From Campylobacter sp. RM16704 (lineage in GTDB: Bacteria > Campylobacterota > Campylobacteria > Campylobacterales > Campylobacteraceae), in NCBI RefSeq assembly GCF_000816245.1, contig NZ_CP007769.1, forward strand, positions 528,464-592,463: a stretch of 64,000 nt of DNA, read 5' to 3'. The notes below the pieces were generated by a model that did not search any database, had not been told where the DNA came from, and worked only from the letters and a program-made list of their open reading frames with translations. This document shows positions 59,964 through 64,000 of this stretch, piece after piece (position 1 is the stretch's first letter; each line of letters begins with the position of its first letter). Made by a program: the position numbers and the translations under genes.

Positions 59964-61130
59964 ATGTTAAGCCAAAGATCTCAAAATTTAGGAGAATCCC
60001 TAACTTTAGTAATGACTGATATAGCTAAGACATTGAAAGCAAACGGAGAAAAGGTTATTAGTTTTTCAGCAGGAGAGCCTGATTTTGATACTCCAGAAAT
60101 CATTAAAAAAGCAGCAATTGAGGCTATTGAAAAAGGCTGTGGGGCTTATACACCTGTTGTGGGTATAAAAGAAGTTATAGAAGCCATACAATATAAATTT
60201 AAAAATGATAATAATTTAGAATATAAAGCAAGCGAGATTATTACTAATGTTGGTGCTAAGCATTCATTGTTTATGGCAATTGAATGTTTGGTTGAAGAGG
60301 GAGATGAAGTCATTATACCAAGCCCTTATTGGGTGAGTTATCCTGAAATGGTAAAATTTGCAGGTGGAACTCCTGTATTTATTGAAGGTAAAGCAAAAAA
60401 TGGCTTTAAAATCACTCCTGATCAATTAAAACAAGCTATTACTCCAAAAACAAAAGTTTTTATGTTTAATTCTCCATCAAATCCTACAGGAGCTATATAT
60501 TCTAAAGAAGAAATAACTGCTTTAGCTAGGGTTTTAGAAGGAACTAAAATCGTAGTTTTAAGTGATGAAATTTATGAAAAATTAGTCTATGATGGAGAAT
60601 TTTGTGCTTTTGCACAAGTTAGTGAAGATGCTTTAAATAAAACTGTAAGTATTAATGGTCTTAGTAAATGTGGTGCTATGCCAGGATGGCGTTTTGGCTA
60701 TATGGCAAGTAAAATGAGCGAGTTTAATAATGCTGTTAAAAAATTACAAGGCCAAAGTACTTCAAACATTTGCTCAATCATCCAACATGCAGCTTTACCA
60801 GCTTTGCTTGGAAAAGCAGATGGTGATATTGAAATGATGAGACAAGCCTTTTTAAAGCGTAGAGAATTAGCTTGTGAAATTTTAGCCAAAAGTGATAAAT
60901 TAAAATTAGAACAAATTCCACAAGGAGCTTTTTATTTATTTATCTCTTGTAAAGAAGTTGATAGTGATTCTATGAGATTTTGTAAAAGATTATTAGAGGA
61001 GCAAAAAGTAGCTTTGGTACCAGGTGTTGGTTTTGGCATGGAAGGGTACTTTAGACTTTCTTATGCAACTAATGAAAAAGATATCATTGAAGGTTGTGAG
61101 AAAATCGTTGAATTTGTAAAAAACTACTAA
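59964..61130 (+). CDS. aspC: Aspartate/aromatic aminotransferase (class I)
   Basis: 388 aa PLP aminotransferase. The PLP lysine is in SINGLSKCGAMPGWRFGYM, with SFSAGEPDFDTP and MFNSPSNPTGAIYS upstream. The open frame begins at 59937, but MLSQRSQNLGESLTLVMTD at 59964 has AAAGGA upstream and the usual start. Likely aspartate aminotransferase as in C. jejuni Cj0762c; narrow specificity is not shown by sequence. Confidence 0.9.
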   Translation: MLSQRSQNLGESLTLVMTDIAKTLKANGEKVISFSAGEPDFDTPEIIKKAAIEAIEKGCGAYTPVVGIKEVIEAIQYKFKNDNNLEYKASEIITNVGAKHSLFMAIECLVEEGDEVIIPSPYWVSYPEMVKFAGGTPVFIEGKAKNGFKITPDQLKQAITPKTKVFMFNSPSNPTGAIYSKEEITALARVLEGTKIVVLSDEIYEKLVYDGEFCAFAQVSEDALNKTVSINGLSKCGAMPGWRFGYMASKMSEFNNAVKKLQGQSTSNICSIIQHAALPALLGKADGDIEMMRQAFLKRRELACEILAKSDKLKLEQIPQGAFYLFISCKEVDSDSMRFCKRLLEEQKVALVPGVGFGMEGYFRLSYATNEKDIIEGCEKIVEFVKNY

Positions 61131-61218
61131 TTTTTTAAATCTGCTAAAAACAGGCTTTCTTTCAAAAAACTTATAAGTAAGTCTTTGGTATGATTATGCA
61201 AAAAATATAGGAAAATCA

Positions 61219-62340
61219 ATGGAATTTGAAGTTCAATATAAAAGTGCAAATGCTAGGGCTTGCCGTATAAAAACTACACATAGTGAAATTTTAACTCCTA
61301 TTTTTATGCCAGTTGGAACTTTGGCTGCGATTAAAAGCTTAGATGCTATTGATATGAGTGAAATTTTAAATGCAAAAATCATTTTAGCAAATACTTATCA
61401 TTTGTATTTAAGACCAGGTTCTAAAGTGGTTAAACAAATGGGTGGCTTGCATGGTTTTAGCAAATTTAATGGTTCTTTTTTGACAGATAGTGGAGGCTTT
61501 CAAGCTTTTTCTTTAAGTAAAAATTCAAAACCTGATAAAAAAGGCATACAATTTAAAAGTCATATTGATGGGAGTTTGCATTATTTTACTCCGCAAAGTG
61601 TTTTAGATGCACAATATGATTTTAATTCAGATATTATGATGATTTTGGATGATTTAGTGGCCTTACCTGCAAGTAAAGAAAGGATAGAGCTTTCTTTAAA
61701 ACGCACTATAAAATGGGCAAAAGAAGCCATTGATTATCATAAATTAAAACAAAGTCAAGGAGTGGGAATAGGGCAAAATATTTTTGGTATTATCCAAGGT
61801 GGGACTGATTTTGAAGCTAGAAAAATTTGTTCTCAAGCACTTTGCGAGATGGATTTTGATGGACTTGCTATAGGTGGATTAAGCGTAGGAGAAGAAAACA
61901 AGGCAATGTATGATACGGTTGAAGCTATGATGCCTTATATAGATAACAATCGTCCTAGATACTTAATGGGGGTTGGTACACCTGAAGATTTAGTGGAAAA
62001 TGTGGCAAGAGGAGTAGATATGTTTGATTGTGTTATGCCAACTAGAAATGCAAGAAATGGCACTTTATTTACGAGTTTTGGTAAATTTAATATTAAAAAA
62101 GCTGAATTTGTAACAGATCATAGTCCTATAGATTTAAAATGTTCTTGCTATACTTGTAGAAATTTTTCAAGAGCTTATTTAAATCACTTGTTTAAAGCTA
62201 AGGAACTAACATTTTTTAGATTAGCAAGTATTCATAATTTGCATTATTATTTGAATTTAGTTAAGCAAATACGTAAAGCTATTATTAAAGATGAATTTGA
62301 AAATTTTAAAAAAGAATTTTATAGGCAAAGAATATGTTAA
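61219..62340 (+). CDS. tgt: tRNA-guanine transglycosylase
   Basis: 373 aa. Swaps guanine 34 for preQ1 in Asn, Asp, His and Tyr tRNAs; tRNA-Asn(GTT) in this window is a substrate by anticodon. Catalytic Asp in [12 protein letters not shown], the second in [15 protein letters not shown]-type sequence, and the zinc motif CSCYTC with a distant His. AGGAAAATC precedes the ATG. Matches Cj1010. Confidence 0.97.
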   Translation: MEFEVQYKSANARACRIKTTHSEILTPIFMPVGTLAAIKSLDAIDMSEILNAKIILANTYHLYLRPGSKVVKQMGGLHGFSKFNGSFLTDSGGFQAFSLSKNSKPDKKGIQFKSHIDGSLHYFTPQSVLDAQYDFNSDIMMILDDLVALPASKERIELSLKRTIKWAKEAIDYHKLKQSQGVGIGQNIFGIIQGGTDFEARKICSQALCEMDFDGLAIGGLSVGEENKAMYDTVEAMMPYIDNNRPRYLMGVGTPEDLVENVARGVDMFDCVMPTRNARNGTLFTSFGKFNIKKAEFVTDHSPIDLKCSCYTCRNFSRAYLNHLFKAKELTFFRLASIHNLHYYLNLVKQIRKAIIKDEFENFKKEFYRQRIC

Positions 62341-63122
62341 GTGATATTTTAAAACAAACTATTAGCAATATTAATATATCAAATGCTTATTATGAATTTG
62401 AAGATTTTGATATCTTTATGCTAGATATTACTAAAAGTTCTAAAAATATTTTTGTTTTTAAGAATAATCAAATTTTTGAATATAAAGATGATGAGTTAAA
62501 GGTATTTTCTAATACAGAATTTGTAAAAATTTTAAAAGATATTCTACAAGAAGAAAAAGACAAAAATAATACCATAAATTTATCTATAGAAAAAAGAGAA
62601 GAGTTGATTTTAGAAAACAAAAAAGTCAAAAATTTTCTTACAAAATATTTTATTTTAAAAGTAAAACTTGTTAAAAGTTATAAAATTATTTCTTCTGTTT
62701 TAGAAGCTTGTAAAATTTGTCATAGTAAGCAACATTTTATAAAGAAAAATTTAAAAACGATAATTTTAAATTTAGGGATTTTAGAAAGAAATATTAAAGA
62801 TAATATATCAAGATTAGAAGGAATTTATACTTATATAAATACAGCAAGAAGTGAAAAAATTAATAAAAATATCTATTTTTTAAGTATTATGTCAGCAATT
62901 TTTTTACCTTTAAATCTTATTGTTGGTTTTTTTGGGATGAACACTAAAAATTTATTTTTATCTGAAAATGAATATGGCACTTACTATGTTTTAGGTATAA
63001 TTATAAGTATATTTTTTGTTCTATTTTTATGGTATCAGTTTAAAGATAAAAAAGAATTGGATTTAGATGAATTTTCTACAAAAAAGAAAAAGTGGTACGC
63101 CCAAGAGGATTCGAACCTCTGA
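62334..63122 (+). CDS. CorA-family divalent metal transporter-like protein
   Basis: 262 aa. The C-terminal half has two helices with the CorA pore signature GFFGMN (residues about 200-206: [12 protein letters not shown]) and a long coiled region before it. Short for CorA (about 315), mainly in the N-terminal domain. Moves Mg, Ni or Co ions. Starts 7 bp inside tgt and its last 30 bp run into the complement of tRNA-Arg, giving the tail [10 protein letters not shown]. Matches Cj1011 by context. Confidence 0.85.
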   Translation: MLSDILKQTISNINISNAYYEFEDFDIFMLDITKSSKNIFVFKNNQIFEYKDDELKVFSNTEFVKILKDILQEEKDKNNTINLSIEKREELILENKKVKNFLTKYFILKVKLVKSYKIISSVLEACKICHSKQHFIKKNLKTIILNLGILERNIKDNISRLEGIYTYINTARSEKINKNIYFLSIMSAIFLPLNLIVGFFGMNTKNLFLSENEYGTYYVLGIIISIFFVLFLWYQFKDKKELDLDEFSTKKKKWYAQEDSNL

Positions 63123-63169
63123 CCTTTTGAACCGCAATCAAATGCTCTATCCAGCTGAGCTATGGGCGC
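63093..63169 (-). tRNA. tRNA-Arg (anticodon GCG)
   Basis: A 77-nt cloverleaf on the minus strand with acceptor GCGCCCA/TGGGCGT, anticodon stem TTTGA/TCAAA and loop TTGCGGT (anticodon GCG), T arm AGAGGTTCGAATCCTCT and an encoded CCA. It reads CGC/CGU arginine codons. Most bacteria have ACG (inosine) at this position. It overlaps the convergent CorA-like gene. Confidence 0.93.
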
Positions 63170-63288
63170 AAAAAATAATGAAAAGTAATTCTATCAAAAA
63201 AATCTTAAATTAAACAAAAAAGCAATTTTATAGAAATTTTATATTTTTATGCTAATCTTCTTTTGTTAATTTAGAACAAGGCAAAGTG

Positions 63289-64000
63289 ATGATTCATAAG
63301 ATTTTAATAGCTAATAGAGGTGAGATTGCAGTAAGAGTAATTCGTGCTTGTAGAGATTTGCACATAAAAAGTGTCGCTATTTATACTGAGCCTGATTATG
63401 AATGTTTACATGTAAAAGTTGCTGATGAGGCATATAGGATAGGAACTGATGCTATAAGAGGTTATTTAGATAGCAAAAGAATAGTTGAAATTGCGAAAGC
63501 TTGTGGTGCTGATGCAATACATCCTGGATATGGATTTTTAAGTGAAAATTATGAATTTGCAAAAGAGTGTGAAGAAGCAGGAATTGTTTTTATAGGGCCA
63601 AGATCTGATGTAATTCGTAAAATGGGAAATAAAAATATTGCAAGATATTTGATGAAAAAAAATGGAATTCCTGTTGTTCCTGGAACTGAAAAGTTAAATC
63701 ATTGCACCTTAGAAGAAATTAAACTACAAGCTTTAAAAATAGGCTATCCTGTAATTTTAAAAGCAAGTGGTGGTGGTGGTGGTAGAGGTATACGCGTTGT
63801 TCATAAAGAAGAAGATTTAGAAAAATCTTTTGAAGCTTGTAAAAGAGAAGCACTTAGCTTTTTTAAAAATGATGAGGTATTTATGGAAAAATATGTCATT
63901 AATCCAAGACATATTGAGTTTCAAATTTTAGCAGATAATTATGGCAATATCATACATCTTTGTGAAAGAGATTGTTCTATTCAAAGAAGACATCAAAAAA
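63289..64000 (+). CDS. pycA: Biotin carboxylase, probably pyruvate carboxylase subunit A (5' part)
   Basis: 237 codons are present; the gene runs off the window. N-terminal MIHKILIANRGEIAVRVIRACRDL is the biotin carboxylase start. ATP-grasp features GYPVILKASGGGGGRGIRVV and HIEFQILAD follow, with CERDCSIQRRHQK at the edge. The wording IYTEPDYECLHVKVADEAYRI is closer to what I recall for PycA (Cj1037c) than for AccC. AGGCAAAG precedes the ATG, about 115 bp past the tRNA on the other strand. AccC is the alternative. Confidence 0.8.
   Translation, partial: MIHKILIANRGEIAVRVIRACRDLHIKSVAIYTEPDYECLHVKVADEAYRIGTDAIRGYLDSKRIVEIAKACGADAIHPGYGFLSENYEFAKECEEAGIVFIGPRSDVIRKMGNKNIARYLMKKNGIPVVPGTEKLNHCTLEEIKLQALKIGYPVILKASGGGGGRGIRVVHKEEDLEKSFEACKREALSFFKNDEVFMEKYVINPRHIEFQILADNYGNIIHLCERDCSIQRRHQK

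Noticed and set aside
1-64000. Prophage, insertion sequence or integron
   Set aside because: No transposase, integrase or phage structural gene was found on either strand.

Overview
The window is a low-GC, gene-dense chromosomal segment that is clearly from Campylobacter. Gene content, gene order, short operons with AAGGA-type ribosome binding sites and phase-variable poly-G tracts all fit. Several blocks keep, from memory, the C. jejuni NCTC 11168 order: der-aroK-trpS-serS-pflB; kdsA-ribH-nusB-pyrF; purH to the Cj0965c thioesterase, including mnmE-jag-yidC-yidD-rnpA-rpmH; pepD to cmoB; flaC to the M48 peptidase; and Cj0846 to lepB. The blocks are joined differently from C. jejuni, so a relative such as a member of the C. 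lari group is likely. The species cannot be fixed from the sequence alone.

Layout. 1-7.1 kb: the 3' part of secA, the flagellar sigma-54 activator flgR, asd, a YqhA-type membrane protein, hemE and a radical SAM protein. 7.2 kb: tRNA-Asn with a near-perfect sigma-70 promoter. 7.3-13.8 kb (minus): der-aroK-trpS-serS ending in the flagellar disc scaffold pflB. 13.9-18.6 kb (plus): two transporters, then kdsA-ribH-nusB-pyrF. 18.6-20.6 kb (minus): a META-domain lipoprotein and a heavily decayed chemoreceptor pseudogene at the Tlp7 position. 20.6-29.6 kb (minus): purines, tRNA modification, membrane insertion and RNase P. 29.8-32.4 kb: an acetyltransferase, a UDG-like Fe-S protein, a periplasmic protein and a thioesterase.

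32.7-38.7 kb is the main accessory island: two DsbA-like oxidases, a DsbI/DsbB-like membrane oxidase and two tandem AssT arylsulfate sulfotransferases. The second dsbA carries a 12-G tract that can switch it on and off. 38.8-41.6 kb: a C4-dicarboxylate transporter and an aminoacyl-histidine dipeptidase. 41.7-47.1 kb: a nuclease, a lipoprotein, the Cj0977-like hotdog protein, cmoB, flaC, a membrane protein, prmC and an M48 protease. 47.2-47.8 kb: the wreck of a poly-G phase-variable autotransporter. 48-62.3 kb: an ABC-F ATPase, a phosphoesterase, psd, an FlhB-C-terminal-like protein next to a FliK-like protein with a 129-bp in-frame tandem repeat, an MFS transporter, hemL, a cytochrome, folD, lepB, aspC and tgt. 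The end holds a CorA-like gene running into tRNA-Arg(GCG) and the 5' part of a biotin carboxylase gene, probably pycA.

The strongest leads are the phase-variable DsbA in the sulfotransferase island, the FliK-like/FlhB-like pair with a recently expanded length repeat, and rnpA. The rnpA gene appears to lack any ATG/GTG/TTG start; its full-length frame begins at an ATA that overlaps the rpmH stop codon.
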